NCBI RefSeq assembly: GCF_004295685.1
Contig: NZ_AP019368.1
Location: 3,456,135-3,520,134 of the forward strand
Reading direction: 5' to 3'
Source of the DNA: Fluviispira sanaruensis
Lineage (GTDB): Bacteria > Bdellovibrionota_B > Oligoflexia > Silvanigrellales > Silvanigrellaceae
DNA length: 64,000 bases
Shown here: piece by piece, positions 47,100 to 57,114 of the stretch
Layout of the letters: each line of letters begins with the position of its first letter
Position numbering within the stretch: position 1 is the stretch's first letter
Made by a program: the position numbers and the translations under genes
The notes under the pieces: model-generated
Told to the model about the DNA's origin: nothing
What the model saw: only the letters and a program-made list of their open reading frames with translations
Databases searched by the model: none

Positions 47100-48083
47100 A
47101 TGCTCAGAGTCGGAATTATTTCCAACCCTTTTGCAAAAATCAATAAACTCAACCCTGAGTACAACACTCATCTTTGGTATATCTTAGCTAATAAAGGACA
47201 ACTTGAAGTCACCCGCTCTCTTGAACAGCTTAATCAAGTGTGCCAAGAATTTAGCGAAAGAAATATCAACTTAGTTGGAATTGTTGGTGGCGATGGAAGT
47301 ATTAGTCTTGTACTTTCAGCAATATACAAAGCATATGGGGCAGAAAGACTTCCTAAAATTCTCCTTTTAAAAGGAGGAACGATTAACTTTCTAGCTTCGA
47401 ATTTAGGTATTAAAAACGAAGCAAGAACGTGTCTAGAAGACACAATACAGCTCATCAGCAAAAAACATACCATGAAAGAAGCTATTCTCAGTACAATCCA
47501 TGTCAATGGGCGACTTGGATTTATCTTTGCAAATGGGGTTGCTGCCTCATTTTTAGAAGAATTTTATAAAGATAAAACCAATTCCTTTGGTGCCGCACTT
47601 AAAGTTGCAGGATATATAGCTGACGGAATTTTTCAAGGAAAATTAAACGGAGAATTCCATAAAATTGTTAAACAACAGAAGATGAAAATAGAGACTTATC
47701 CAACCCCCCTATATAATGATATTTCTACAAATTCACAGATAAATAACAAATATAGCATGATTTTAGCCTCAACTGTTCCAAAACTGCCATTGACAACTCG
47801 CTTCTTTAAAAAAGTTGTTATGGGCGATAATTCAGCAGAAATGATCGCTATCTCTGAAAAGGGTTCAAAGCTATTAAAAGGTGCTATTAAAGCCCTTTCC
47901 GGAGGGTGCATTTATAATTTGCCAAATGTAAATTCTATAAAATTTCAAAAAGCAAATATCACATGTGAAGAAAATACTTCATATTCTCTTGATGGAGATC
48001 TTATTTCAAACCCTGATGGCAAAATCAGCATTGAAATGGGGCCAAATTTTGTGTTTTGCTCTCCTTACGATATAGCTAAATAA
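47100..48083 (+). CDS. Diacylglycerol/lipid kinase family protein
   Basis: A 327-residue protein with the DAGK catalytic fold. The nucleotide loop is GIVGGDGSISLVLSA near 60 and the conserved LLKGGTINFLASNLGI near 93 corresponds to the PxGTxNxxA motif (P replaced here by KG). The C-terminal beta domain ends SLDGDLI. Relatives phosphorylate diacylglycerol, sphingosine or similar lipids. AAAGGA precedes the ATG at 47100. It is divergent from rpoH with a 29-bp gap, so its promoter must lie within the rpoH gene. Confidence 0.78.
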   Translation: MLRVGIISNPFAKINKLNPEYNTHLWYILANKGQLEVTRSLEQLNQVCQEFSERNINLVGIVGGDGSISLVLSAIYKAYGAERLPKILLLKGGTINFLASNLGIKNEARTCLEDTIQLISKKHTMKEAILSTIHVNGRLGFIFANGVAASFLEEFYKDKTNSFGAALKVAGYIADGIFQGKLNGEFHKIVKQQKMKIETYPTPLYNDISTNSQINNKYSMILASTVPKLPLTTRFFKKVVMGDNSAEMIAISEKGSKLLKGAIKALSGGCIYNLPNVNSIKFQKANITCEENTSYSLDGDLISNPDGKISIEMGPNFVFCSPYDIAK

Positions 48084-48111
48084 ATATTATTTAGCTGCTA
48101 AAGGAAAATTT

Positions 48112-48879
48112 ATGAGTTCAAAAGAAAAACGAGAAAAAGATAAGGAAAGAGAAAAAGAAGATTTAAAAGAAGAAAAAAGATTCTTTGATGGAAAAAGAAG
48201 TTTTTCCATCAGAGAGCTCGAAATTCAAGACCTTGCTGAAGTTTATAACCTAGGTGAAACCTGCTTTCGTGCAGACCTTTGGCCTATGCTTTACAGAGGT
48301 TGGGATGAATATGAAGTCACGACAATGTTCAATACTGATGGCGATTATTGTCTTGTTGCAGAAAATGATGAATTCGAGAAAGGAATGGACCCCGATGACG
48401 AGCGCATAGTCGGTTTTGTTCTGGGCACAGTCATGTCTAAACCAGGAACGGCATGGAGTTATGGATATATCGTTTGGCTCTGCGCACATCCAAATTGGCA
48501 AAGAGAAGGGGTTGCAAGCAAATTAATCGACAAAGTTGTGGAAGCCTTCGTTGAAAATGAAGGGGTTCGTATCATTATGGCCGATACCGATCCCAGCAAT
48601 GAAAGAGCAGTTAAATTTTTCAAGAAAAAAGGTTTTGATCAAGAAAGACAGCATGTTTTTCTCACATCAAATATTGAAAATAATCCACTTTATTCAAATC
48701 TTTTGCACAAATCACGCGCTCAGGCATTAGAGGAACAATATTTAAAGAAAATAAGAAGACTTGCTGTTGGTTCTTCTGGTCTTGCTGCAGTAAAAAATCA
48801 AAAAAGAAAAAATGTCAATAGCAAGAAAAATGCTCAAACTGCGAAACAAAAAAAATCAAAGAAAAAGAAAAAAAAGTAA
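48112..48879 (+). CDS. GNAT N-acetyltransferase with charged ends
   Basis: A 255-residue protein. The N-terminal 30 residues are nearly all Lys/Glu/Arg/Asp; a GNAT domain runs from about 30 to 195 (FSIRELEIQDLAEVYNLGE, WLCAHPNWQREGVASKLID near 123, DPSNERAVKFFKKKGF near 160); and the last 45 residues form a Lys-rich tail ending KKSKKKKKK. The core resembles RimI-like protein acetyltransferases. The tail may bind RNA, ribosomes or DNA. The gap to the lipid kinase gene is 28 bp and the helicase starts about 40 bp later. Confidence 0.8.
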   Translation: MSSKEKREKDKEREKEDLKEEKRFFDGKRSFSIRELEIQDLAEVYNLGETCFRADLWPMLYRGWDEYEVTTMFNTDGDYCLVAENDEFEKGMDPDDERIVGFVLGTVMSKPGTAWSYGYIVWLCAHPNWQREGVASKLIDKVVEAFVENEGVRIIMADTDPSNERAVKFFKKKGFDQERQHVFLTSNIENNPLYSNLLHKSRAQALEEQYLKKIRRLAVGSSGLAAVKNQKRKNVNSKKNAQTAKQKKSKKKKKK

Positions 48880-48920
48880 AATAAGATTCTTTGTTATTCG
48901 CTCTAAAGGACAGATTTATA

Positions 48921-51272
48921 ATGTTTAATGAAATAGAAACTCCCGATCTTTCAAATCTTAATCCAGTGCAATTGTTAGCCAGCACACATAAAGATGGCCC
49001 AGCAGTTGTTTATGCAGGGGCGGGAAGTGGAAAAACCAAGGTTATTTGCTCAAGAATTGCTTGGCTTATTACCCATGAACATGTTCCGGCAAGTGCAATA
49101 TTAGCTGTTACATTTACAAACAAAGCTGCCAAAGAAATGAAAGAAAGAGTCGAGCAATATATAGGAGCTAAACGTTCTAAATATGTCATCGTTTCTACAT
49201 TTCATGCCTTCTGTGCCAGATTTCTTCGTATTTATGCAGAAGAAGCGGGTTATAATTCTGCTTTTTCAATATATGATGACGATGATCAAAAGAGTTTATT
49301 GAAAGATATCTTAAAAAAATTAAATATCTCTGATAAAATTTTATCCGTAAATACAGTTAAATCTAAAATTGATAAAATAAAAAATCAAGGATTGACACCC
49401 GAAGAATACCTTCATGAATTAAAGCACAATCCTGAGTTAAGTTTTCAAGAACAAAGACAACAGTTCAGAAACTTTGGTGAACAATACGATCCGGAGATTA
49501 TCCAAAAAATCTATAGTTTATACCAAAGCACATTGAAAAAACAAAATGCAATGGATTTTAATGATTTACTGCTGGTTATGTTTAAAACCCTAGAAAACAA
49601 ACCCCATGTGTTAGAATCGTTGCAAAATAGATTCCGCTATTTTCTCATTGACGAGTTTCAAGATACCAACCCTATTCAATTTAAACTTATCCATTTATTA
49701 AGCTCTAAAAGTCAAAATTTGTTTATTGTTGGAGATGATGATCAAAGTATTTATTCATGGCGCGGCGCTGAACCTTCTTTTATAATAAACTTTCATCATT
49801 TATATAAGAATGCAAAAGTATTTAAACTTGAAGAGAACTATAGAAGTACTAAAAATATTATTCAAGCAGCCACCGAAATTATTAAGAATAATAAAAAACG
49901 CGCTGACAAGACACTTTTCACTAACAACGAAGTTGGCACAAAAATTAAAATTAAATCCTGCGAAGATCCTTATATAGAATCTAAATTTATTTCTAATGAA
50001 ATATATGCGGATGTTCAAGAAAATGGTAAATTTTCTGATTTCTGCATTTTATATCGCACAAATGCACAAAGCCGTTCACTTGAAGATGAGTTAAGAAGAC
50101 GAATGATGCCATATATCATATATGGATCAGTTCGTTTTTATGAGAGAGCTGAAATAAAAATATTACTTGCTTATATTAAATTAATTATAAACCCAACTGA
50201 CGAAGCTGCATTTCAAAAAATAATTAACACTCCCCGTAGAGGTTTTGGTGACAAGGCACTCTCAAAATTAAAAGAATTATCTACTTCTCGCAATGAAAGT
50301 TTACTAAATACGATTACTGAAATTGTCTATGGCGGATTAGAAAATGAAGTATCTCGATCAATTGCAGCAGTAAAAGATTTCGTAATGTGCTTTCAAAAAT
50401 GGAAGAGCAATCTAGATTATCACAACAAACCATCAGTTACTTTAGCTGAGGTAATATCAGATATCAATTTCGAAGAATATTTAAGAAATTCATATCCTGA
50501 AGATTTCGACGAAAGATGGTTGAACGTAATTGAATTAAAAAATGCGATTATAGAATTTGAAAATATAAATATTGAAGAAGAAATAGGACAACAACAAAAA
50601 CAACTCTCCGGGTTAGAAAAGCTCTCTCGCTTTTTAGAACAAGCTATGCTCACCGTTGAGCCAACCGTGGTCAATGTTCAACAAGGTACTGCAAACGCAA
50701 TCACTTTGATGACAATCCACTCTGCAAAGGGGCTTGAGTTTCCAAAAGTTTTTATTGCGGGCCTTGAAGAAGGCGTTCTTCCACATCAAAACTCGATCGA
50801 TTCTCCAGAAGCTATCGAAGAGGAACGAAGACTTATGTATGTTGCTGTTACCCGCGCAAAAAGCAAATTAACTCTGACAAATTGCAAACGTAATAGATAT
50901 AAAGATTTTATTCCAGCTCAGGAAAGTCGTTTTATTTCTGAAATTTCTTTTGAAATAACCGATTGGGTTGACTCTGCTAAAAAAACATTTCCAAGAGAAT
51001 TTGGTAAAATAACTTCTACCCCTAAATTTGAAGACAAACCAAGAATTTTTAAGGGTGATGATCTTTTAAATAAAGAAAATATAAATTTAAAAAGTGAAAT
51101 GAATCAAGATTTAATTTGGAGAAAAGGACAAAAAGTTACACATAAAGTATTTGGCGATGGTGTTATAAGAGAAATTGAAAAAAGCACCTCAGGATATAGA
51201 CTCAGAATTAAATTTGATAAAAATTCTGTTGGAGAAAAGACTCTTATACATACATACGTCACGCCCATTTAA
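48921..51272 (+). CDS. uvrD: UvrD/PcrA-type DNA helicase
   Basis: A 783-residue superfamily 1A 3'-5' helicase. Motif I is AGAGSGKTKVI near 33, Ia FTNKAAKEMKERV, II LIDEFQDTNP, III DDDQSIYSWRGAEP, IV NYRSTKNI, V TIHSAKGLEFPKVF and VI ERRLMYVAVTRAKSKL. The C-terminus (WRKGQKVTHKVFGDGVIREIE) is the Tudor-like end of PcrA/UvrD, which contacts RNA polymerase. It unwinds DNA in excision and mismatch repair. I chose the ATG at 48921 with AAAGGA upstream. Confidence 0.95.
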   Translation: MFNEIETPDLSNLNPVQLLASTHKDGPAVVYAGAGSGKTKVICSRIAWLITHEHVPASAILAVTFTNKAAKEMKERVEQYIGAKRSKYVIVSTFHAFCARFLRIYAEEAGYNSAFSIYDDDDQKSLLKDILKKLNISDKILSVNTVKSKIDKIKNQGLTPEEYLHELKHNPELSFQEQRQQFRNFGEQYDPEIIQKIYSLYQSTLKKQNAMDFNDLLLVMFKTLENKPHVLESLQNRFRYFLIDEFQDTNPIQFKLIHLLSSKSQNLFIVGDDDQSIYSWRGAEPSFIINFHHLYKNAKVFKLEENYRSTKNIIQAATEIIKNNKKRADKTLFTNNEVGTKIKIKSCEDPYIESKFISNEIYADVQENGKFSDFCILYRTNAQSRSLEDELRRRMMPYIIYGSVRFYERAEIKILLAYIKLIINPTDEAAFQKIINTPRRGFGDKALSKLKELSTSRNESLLNTITEIVYGGLENEVSRSIAAVKDFVMCFQKWKSNLDYHNKPSVTLAEVISDINFEEYLRNSYPEDFDERWLNVIELKNAIIEFENINIEEEIGQQQKQLSGLEKLSRFLEQAMLTVEPTVVNVQQGTANAITLMTIHSAKGLEFPKVFIAGLEEGVLPHQNSIDSPEAIEEERRLMYVAVTRAKSKLTLTNCKRNRYKDFIPAQESRFISEISFEITDWVDSAKKTFPREFGKITSTPKFEDKPRIFKGDDLLNKENINLKSEMNQDLIWRKGQKVTHKVFGDGVIREIEKSTSGYRLRIKFDKNSVGEKTLIHTYVTPI

Positions 51273-51291
51273 TTTACAAAAGGTATAAAGA

Positions 51292-51960
51292 ATGAGAAAA
51301 GAATTAAAAGTTTCCCCATCAATTGCAGCAGGAAATCTATTAAAACTAGAAGAAGAGGTACGTAAATTAGAGCATAGTGGAGCAGATAGTATCCATTTTG
51401 ATGTGATGGATGGCCACTTTGTCCCACTTCTCACCATTGGTATACCATTTATAGAACAAATGCGGAAAATTACAAAAATGCATTTAGATGTGCACATTAT
51501 GGTAACAAATCCCGATTCTACTTTTGAAAATTATTTATCTGCTGGAGCGGACACACTTTCTTTTCACATAGAAACAGCATTACATCCCCACAGAATTTGT
51601 AGCAAAATTAAAGAAACAGGAAAACGCGCTGGTATTGTCTTAAACCCTTCTACACATTGGAAAGACATTGAATATTTATTACCCGTTCTAGATCAAGTCA
51701 CACTTATGACTGTTAATCCCGGCTTCTCAAGACAAGCGCATATTCCACTTGTCCACAAAAAAATATTAGAATTATCTAAATATCGTAGCGAGAATAATTT
51801 GAAATTCGATATTATGGTTGATGGAGGCGTGAGTCACGAAAACGCAAATACTCTAAATAAACTTGGAGTCGATATCGTTGTTGCAGGTGGTGCCGTTTTT
51901 AATTTCGAAAACTATAAAGAAGCTATTGTAAAAATTAAGAGCGCTTCCATCACAAACTAA
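51292..51960 (+). CDS. rpe: Ribulose-phosphate 3-epimerase
   Basis: A 222-residue TIM-barrel enzyme that interconverts ribulose-5-phosphate and xylulose-5-phosphate. SPSIAAGNLLKLEEEV opens the protein; the metal and base sites are in HFDVMDGHFVPLLTIG near 33 and HLDVHIMV near 64; VTLMTVNPGFSRQ near 140 and DIMVDGGVSHENA near 170 complete the site. AAAGG stands before the ATG. It lies 20 bp after uvrD. Confidence 0.95.
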   Translation: MRKELKVSPSIAAGNLLKLEEEVRKLEHSGADSIHFDVMDGHFVPLLTIGIPFIEQMRKITKMHLDVHIMVTNPDSTFENYLSAGADTLSFHIETALHPHRICSKIKETGKRAGIVLNPSTHWKDIEYLLPVLDQVTLMTVNPGFSRQAHIPLVHKKILELSKYRSENNLKFDIMVDGGVSHENANTLNKLGVDIVVAGGAVFNFENYKEAIVKIKSASITN

Positions 51961-52006
51961 AACTATAATAAAGAATTATTATTTTCTTTATTTTACTTAA
52001 TCATTC

Positions 52007-53029
52007 ATGAAAAGAATTATTGATATGACACCTTCTTTTTTCCAGCCAATCTCAGAGGAATTAGCAACACTCGAAACAAAACTGGTCGACTATTTACTCA
52101 CTCCAAATAAACCTACGAATCAGATTTTGGAACATATATTTTCTTCAGGTGGAAAAAGAATTCGTCCTGCTCTTTTCCTCTTATGCAGCAGACTGATTAA
52201 TTATAATGGAGATCATAAGTTTCCAATTGCATCTGTCTGTGAATATATCCACACAGCTAGTTTATTGCATGATGATGTCATCGACAACTCGACTCTGCGT
52301 AGAAATAAGCCAACAGCTAACTCCATCTGGGGGGACGAAACGGCAGTATTAACAGGCGATCTTATTTATTCTGCAGCCTGCCGTTTGATGGTTAAAACCA
52401 AAAGTCTTGAATTGATCGATGATTTTGCAGAGTGCATACGCTTTATGAGTGAGAGTGAGTTATTTCAACTCGAGCTTCTATGGAAAATCGATACAAACTA
52501 TGAACAATATTATAGCGTTGTTGAAGGAAAAACCGCCTTTTTATTTCAATGCAGCGCAAAAACTCCTTGTTATTTAGCTCAATCAGATAGTATAACAACC
52601 CATCTTTTAGGCGATTATGGCAAACATATTGGTTTTGCATTTCAAATATTTGATGATTACTTAGACTATGCAGGAGATGCTGCTCAAGTTGGAAAACCAA
52701 TAGCAGCAGACTTATTAGAAGGAAAAATCACTCTTCCTTTAATCTATGCATTAAATTCTAATAATAAATACACGCAAAATTTAAAGAATTTAATCCATAA
52801 GATTATTGAAAATAATTTTGCCACTATGGAAGAACAAAAAGAATTGATAACACTTGTTAAAGAAACGGACGGATTGAATAAGGCATTACAACAAGCAGAA
52901 ACGCACGCTCAAAATGCAAGAAATTGTCTTTCTAAATATACGCAAAACAACGATCTTAATTTAGAACAAAAAAATGCATTAACAGCTTTGAATGAAATCA
53001 CTTATTTTGTCTTGAATAGAAAGAATTAA
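52007..53029 (+). CDS. ispB: Polyprenyl diphosphate synthase (IspB-like)
   Basis: A 340-residue trans-prenyltransferase that builds the long isoprenoid tail of ubiquinone or menaquinone. The first Asp-rich motif is HDDVIDNSTLRRNKPT near 87 and the second is FDDYLDYAGD near 216; GGKRIRPALFLL is typical of the family. The chain length cannot be read reliably. Neither the ATG at 52007 nor the one at 52025 has a strong ribosome site. It precedes the M16 peptidase by seven bases. Confidence 0.9.
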   Translation: MKRIIDMTPSFFQPISEELATLETKLVDYLLTPNKPTNQILEHIFSSGGKRIRPALFLLCSRLINYNGDHKFPIASVCEYIHTASLLHDDVIDNSTLRRNKPTANSIWGDETAVLTGDLIYSAACRLMVKTKSLELIDDFAECIRFMSESELFQLELLWKIDTNYEQYYSVVEGKTAFLFQCSAKTPCYLAQSDSITTHLLGDYGKHIGFAFQIFDDYLDYAGDAAQVGKPIAADLLEGKITLPLIYALNSNNKYTQNLKNLIHKIIENNFATMEEQKELITLVKETDGLNKALQQAETHAQNARNCLSKYTQNNDLNLEQKNALTALNEITYFVLNRKN

Positions 53030-53035
53030 AAACAA

Positions 53036-54391
53036 ATGAAGTCACTAGCATTAAATAAATATACGCTAAGCAATGGTGTACCCGTATTTTATTGTCACAC
53101 ACCCGAGACAGTTTGTTTTGAACTCTCTATCCATATAAATACAGGAGCGAGAGACGAAACAGAAAAAAATAATGGTGTCTCGCATTTTTTAGAACACATG
53201 ATGTTTCGTGGCTCAAAATCATATCCAAATTCAATTCAACTCTCAAAAGCGATGGAGTCTTTTGGCGGCGAGACCAATGCCATGACTGGTATTGAAAACA
53301 CGACTTATTGGTTAAAAGGGGACGCTGAAAAAACTCTGGATGCCATCGATTGCTTTGCTGATTTCTTTTTAAGACCAAATTATGCAGATTTAGAAATAGA
53401 ACGCTCTGTCATTCTCCAAGAAATGGCGTCTGATTTTAATGAAGCCGGTGACAGTATTGACACAGAGTCACTCGCTATGGCCACACTATTTTCCAACCAT
53501 CCCCTTGGCAATCCTATTATTGGAAAAGAAGAAATAGTTAAAAAAATATCACAATCTGACTTATCAGAAAAAAGACGAGATTATTATACACCTAATCGCT
53601 GTGCAATAACCATTCATACTTCAATCAATGAAAAAGATGTCATTGCCCAACTTGAAAAATCATTAGGCAATGAGTGGACCCATACACAAGATTCTGTACC
53701 AAACAGAATTATGGCTGATAATTATATTCCACATATAAATTCACTCAGAAAACCACAAAATGCACTTTGTTTACAGAATAATCCTGATAATCAATTTGCC
53801 GTAAAACTCGTTTTTCCAACTGTGGGTGGACTTTCAAATGAAGTTGTATATATAACTTTCTTACAAAGAATTCTTGATGATGGAATATGTACAAGACTCC
53901 CTGCAAATATTCGTGAAAAATATGGACTGGTTTATGATATCAGTTGTGACACCCAATTTTTCAATGAAATTGGTACTTTTAGTATAGATGCAACTGTTTC
54001 AGAAGATCTTTTACCTAATTTACTTGAAAAATTAACTCAAGAACTTAGAAATATAATTTCTGAAAAGCCTCTTCAAGAAGAATTAGATCACATACGTTTT
54101 CGTTATATTTTTGACTTAAAACAAATTAAAGAAACACCTTCTCGTCTTTTAAATAGGGAAGTCTCTGCTTATTTTATGGAACAAAAACTTACATTAGATG
54201 ATGAAATTAATATTGTAAAATCTGTAACTACAGAACAAATTTTAAAAACAGCGCAGAAAATTTTCGGATCTGCAAGAAGAGGATTTGTTTTAATTGGACC
54301 TAAAGCACGTAAAAAAAGAGAACTTGTTGAAAAATTATTGTCTATATTTGATGGCATTGGAGATTTAAATGAAAAAGGTTCCTCTAACTGA
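53036..54391 (+). CDS. M16 (insulinase/pitrilysin) zinc peptidase
   Basis: A 451-residue M16-family protein. The inverted zinc motif HxxEH is HFLEH at 50-54 with the distal Glu around 130 (ERSVILQEM); FRGSKSYPNSIQLSKAMESFGGETNA follows. The C-terminal half is the second M16 domain, with REKYGLVYDI near 304. It is the size of the single-gene bacterial processing-peptidase homologues (about 410-450). No signal peptide is seen. Its end overlaps the start of the oxygenase gene by 23 bases. Confidence 0.92.
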   Translation: MKSLALNKYTLSNGVPVFYCHTPETVCFELSIHINTGARDETEKNNGVSHFLEHMMFRGSKSYPNSIQLSKAMESFGGETNAMTGIENTTYWLKGDAEKTLDAIDCFADFFLRPNYADLEIERSVILQEMASDFNEAGDSIDTESLAMATLFSNHPLGNPIIGKEEIVKKISQSDLSEKRRDYYTPNRCAITIHTSINEKDVIAQLEKSLGNEWTHTQDSVPNRIMADNYIPHINSLRKPQNALCLQNNPDNQFAVKLVFPTVGGLSNEVVYITFLQRILDDGICTRLPANIREKYGLVYDISCDTQFFNEIGTFSIDATVSEDLLPNLLEKLTQELRNIISEKPLQEELDHIRFRYIFDLKQIKETPSRLLNREVSAYFMEQKLTLDDEINIVKSVTTEQILKTAQKIFGSARRGFVLIGPKARKKRELVEKLLSIFDGIGDLNEKGSSN

Positions 54392-55325
54392 TGTGCGTCT
54401 ATATACTCAAGGATCTCATAAAGAAAAAGCAGAATTTATCCAAAAGTTTGGACGCGCAATACAAGAGTTTGGTTTTGTAATAATCGAAGGACATAATATA
54501 TCTGAGCAAGTTATTAATAATACTTATTCAGCAATTGAAAAGCTTTTTTCTTTACCAATTGAAACAAAATTAAAATACGTTGATAACTCAATTATTGGGC
54601 AAAGAGGTTATGTTAATTTCGGCATTGAACGAGCAAAAAACAACACAATAGGTGATTTAAAAGAATTTTGGCATATAGGCAGAGAGCATTTTTTAAATTC
54701 TAAATTAAAAGTTGAATATACAAAAAATATATGGCCAGACAATGATTTACCAAATTTCAAGCAATTTACTCTAGATCTTTATTGTAAATTAGATCAATTA
54801 TCCCAAGTTTTATTGTCGGCTCTATCTGAATATTTAAATTTACCAAAATACACTTTGCCACAAATGGCTATGGACGGAAATTCGATACTTAGAGCTTTAC
54901 ATTATCCTCCCCTAAATAAAGAGCAGTATCACTCTGGAGCTATCCGCGCTGCTGCGCATGAAGATATTAATCTATTAACTATTCTTTGTGAAACAAAAGA
55001 AAGTGGTCTTGAAATTCTAACAAGAAACGGAAAATGGCTGCAAATAGAAAGTCACCCAGGTCAAATGATTGTAGATTCAGGTGATATGTTATCTAGAGTC
55101 ACAAATAATATTATACCTTCAACAACTCATAGAGTCGTCAATCCAATAGACTCAAGAAATACCTCAAGATATTCCTTACCGTTTTTTGTCCATGCTTATG
55201 AAAAATGTGAATTAAATGTGTTGGAAAACTGTAAATCTCCATCAAAACCAAATTTATTCCCTCCTATCCTTGCAAACGAATTTTTGTTACAAAGATTAAG
55301 GGAAAATGGACTTGTAAAAACGTAA
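54369..55325 (+). CDS. 2-Oxoglutarate/Fe(II) oxygenase, isopenicillin-N-synthase family
   Basis: A 318-residue non-haem iron oxygenase. It opens with [18 protein letters not shown], has the HxD iron pair in [12 protein letters not shown] near 199, the distal His in STTHRVVNP near 260 and the co-substrate Arg in [10 protein letters not shown]. Relatives oxidise amino acids, gibberellins and peptide antibiotics; the substrate cannot be inferred. The ATG lies within the M16 gene (overlap 54369-54391), so translation is probably coupled. oppD follows after 25 bp. Confidence 0.85.
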   Translation: MKKVPLTDVRLYTQGSHKEKAEFIQKFGRAIQEFGFVIIEGHNISEQVINNTYSAIEKLFSLPIETKLKYVDNSIIGQRGYVNFGIERAKNNTIGDLKEFWHIGREHFLNSKLKVEYTKNIWPDNDLPNFKQFTLDLYCKLDQLSQVLLSALSEYLNLPKYTLPQMAMDGNSILRALHYPPLNKEQYHSGAIRAAAHEDINLLTILCETKESGLEILTRNGKWLQIESHPGQMIVDSGDMLSRVTNNIIPSTTHRVVNPIDSRNTSRYSLPFFVHAYEKCELNVLENCKSPSKPNLFPPILANEFLLQRLRENGLVKT

Positions 55326-55350
55326 CAGATTCTTATGTGGAGACACAACC

Positions 55351-56319
55351 GTGGCAGAAGAAGTTATATTGAAAGTTGAAAATTTAATTACAAACTTTAA
55401 CGTCTCTGGTAAAAATATTTTTGCTGTTGATGATTGTTCCTTTCATGTTAATAAAGGAAAGACTTTGGGTATTGTAGGAGAGTCTGGCTGCGGAAAAAGC
55501 GTAACAAGTCTATCCATTATGCGCTTAATTCCATCCCCTCCAGGAAAAATATCTTCAGGAAAAATTTTTTTTGAAAAAAAGAATCTTTTGCAATTAAGTG
55601 AAAAAGAAATGCAATCTATTCGAGGAAATCGTATATCAATGATTTTCCAAGAACCAATGACAAGTTTGAATCCTGTCTACACCATCGGTTATCAAATAGC
55701 AGAAGTTTTTATTTTGCATAAAGGCGCGAATCATAAAGATGCAAGAGATCTTTCCATAGAAATGTTAAAACAAGTGCGTATTCCTTCTCCTGAAAAACGT
55801 TTTAATGAATATCCTCATCAATTGTCAGGTGGAATGCGGCAAAGAATTATGATTGCTATTGCTCTTGCTTGTAAACCTGCTCTTTTAATTGCGGATGAAC
55901 CCACGACTGCATTGGATGTAACTATTCAAGCACAAATTCTTGCTTTAATGAATAATTTACAAAAAGAAAACGGAATGTCTACAATCTTGATCACCCATGA
56001 TCTAGGGGTTGTTGCCGAAACATGCGATGATGTTGTAGTTATGTATGCTGGAAAAGTTGTTGAAAAATCAAGTGCAAAAGAATTGTTTACTAATCCCAAA
56101 CATCCTTATACAATTGGCTTGCTTAATTCAATACCAAAACTTGGTGAAAAAAAACATAGATTAAATACAATTCCCGGAATTGTCCCCTCACTGGCAAACT
56201 TACCAAAAGGATGTCGTTTTCAAGATAGATGTCCTTTAGCTACAAAAGAATGTAAAGAAACAGAACCTGAGTTAAAATTAATCAATCCTAATAAATATGC
56301 TGCATGTTTTAAAATATAA
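55351..56319 (+). CDS. oppD: Oligopeptide/dipeptide ABC transporter ATPase (OppD/DppD)
   Basis: A 322-residue ATPase. Walker [12 protein letters not shown] near 44, signature [15 protein letters not shown] near 155, Walker [15 protein letters not shown] and the C-terminal oligopeptide-transport extension with the four-Cys iron-sulfur-like motif [14 protein letters not shown] near 290 identify OppD/DppD. The start is GTG or the following codon (GTGGCAGAAGAAG at 55351). No permeases or binding protein are adjacent; a nitroreductase gene separates it from oppF. Confidence 0.92.
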   Translation: MAEEVILKVENLITNFNVSGKNIFAVDDCSFHVNKGKTLGIVGESGCGKSVTSLSIMRLIPSPPGKISSGKIFFEKKNLLQLSEKEMQSIRGNRISMIFQEPMTSLNPVYTIGYQIAEVFILHKGANHKDARDLSIEMLKQVRIPSPEKRFNEYPHQLSGGMRQRIMIAIALACKPALLIADEPTTALDVTIQAQILALMNNLQKENGMSTILITHDLGVVAETCDDVVVMYAGKVVEKSSAKELFTNPKHPYTIGLLNSIPKLGEKKHRLNTIPGIVPSLANLPKGCRFQDRCPLATKECKETEPELKLINPNKYAACFKI

Positions 56320-56337
56320 ATATATAAGGATCATTAA

Positions 56338-57108
56338 ATGGCTGAGACTATTTTCAACTCCGTACCTAAGCACAATTACAGTGAACAAGAACCAACAATT
56401 AATCCTGAAGAATTCCGCAAAGTCATTCATTCTAGACGTAGTGTTCGTTTGTTTAATGGAACACCCATACCAGAAGAAATTATGAATGAATGTTTAGACT
56501 TGGCTCTTCTTGCCCCAAATTCATCAAATTTGCAACCTTGGGAGTTTTATTGGGTAAAATCGCCTGATAAAAAAAGTGAACTGGTAAAAGCATGTCTTTC
56601 TCAACCCGCCGCAAGCACAGCTGCAGAACTTATCGTTTGTGTTGCAAGATCCAAAACTTGGAAACAAAATGCAAATATAATGTTAGATGTATTTGCCAAA
56701 AGCAATGCTAAAATACCCAGTAGTGTCATTGATTATTATAAAAAAATTGTTCCACTTGCATATACACAAGGTTACTTCAGTATTTTAGGAACATTAAAAC
56801 GTCTTATTTTATCTGTCCGTGGTTTAAAAACTCCAACACCAAGAAATCCAGTGAGCAATAGTGATATGATACTTTGGGCAACAAAATCTTGTGCTCTCGC
56901 AACAGAAAATCTCATGCTTGCATTAAGAGCATTCTCATTTGATTCATGCCCAATGGAAGGATTTGATGCGAATAGAATTGAAAAAATATTAGATCTTCCA
57001 CCTGATGCACATATAGTTATGGTTATTGGAGCAGGAAAAAGATCTCCGAATGGGATTTATGGCCCCCGTATCCGTTTTGAAAGAAATTTATTTATTAAAG
57101 AGGTTTAA
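56338..57108 (+). CDS. Nitroreductase-family flavoprotein
   Basis: A 256-residue FMN oxidoreductase. VIHSRRSVRLFNGTPIPEE near 30 is the FMN-phosphate contact, LAPNSSNLQPWEFYWV near 60 the flavin/substrate segment and IVMVIGAGKRSPNGIYGPR closes the fold. The family reduces nitro compounds, quinones or other electrophiles with NAD(P)H. AAGGA is upstream of the ATG. It is inserted between oppD (19-bp gap) and oppF (7-bp gap), suggesting it acts on something imported, but that is inference. Confidence 0.9.
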   Translation: MAETIFNSVPKHNYSEQEPTINPEEFRKVIHSRRSVRLFNGTPIPEEIMNECLDLALLAPNSSNLQPWEFYWVKSPDKKSELVKACLSQPAASTAAELIVCVARSKTWKQNANIMLDVFAKSNAKIPSSVIDYYKKIVPLAYTQGYFSILGTLKRLILSVRGLKTPTPRNPVSNSDMILWATKSCALATENLMLALRAFSFDSCPMEGFDANRIEKILDLPPDAHIVMVIGAGKRSPNGIYGPRIRFERNLFIKEV

Positions 57109-57114
57109 AAATCA

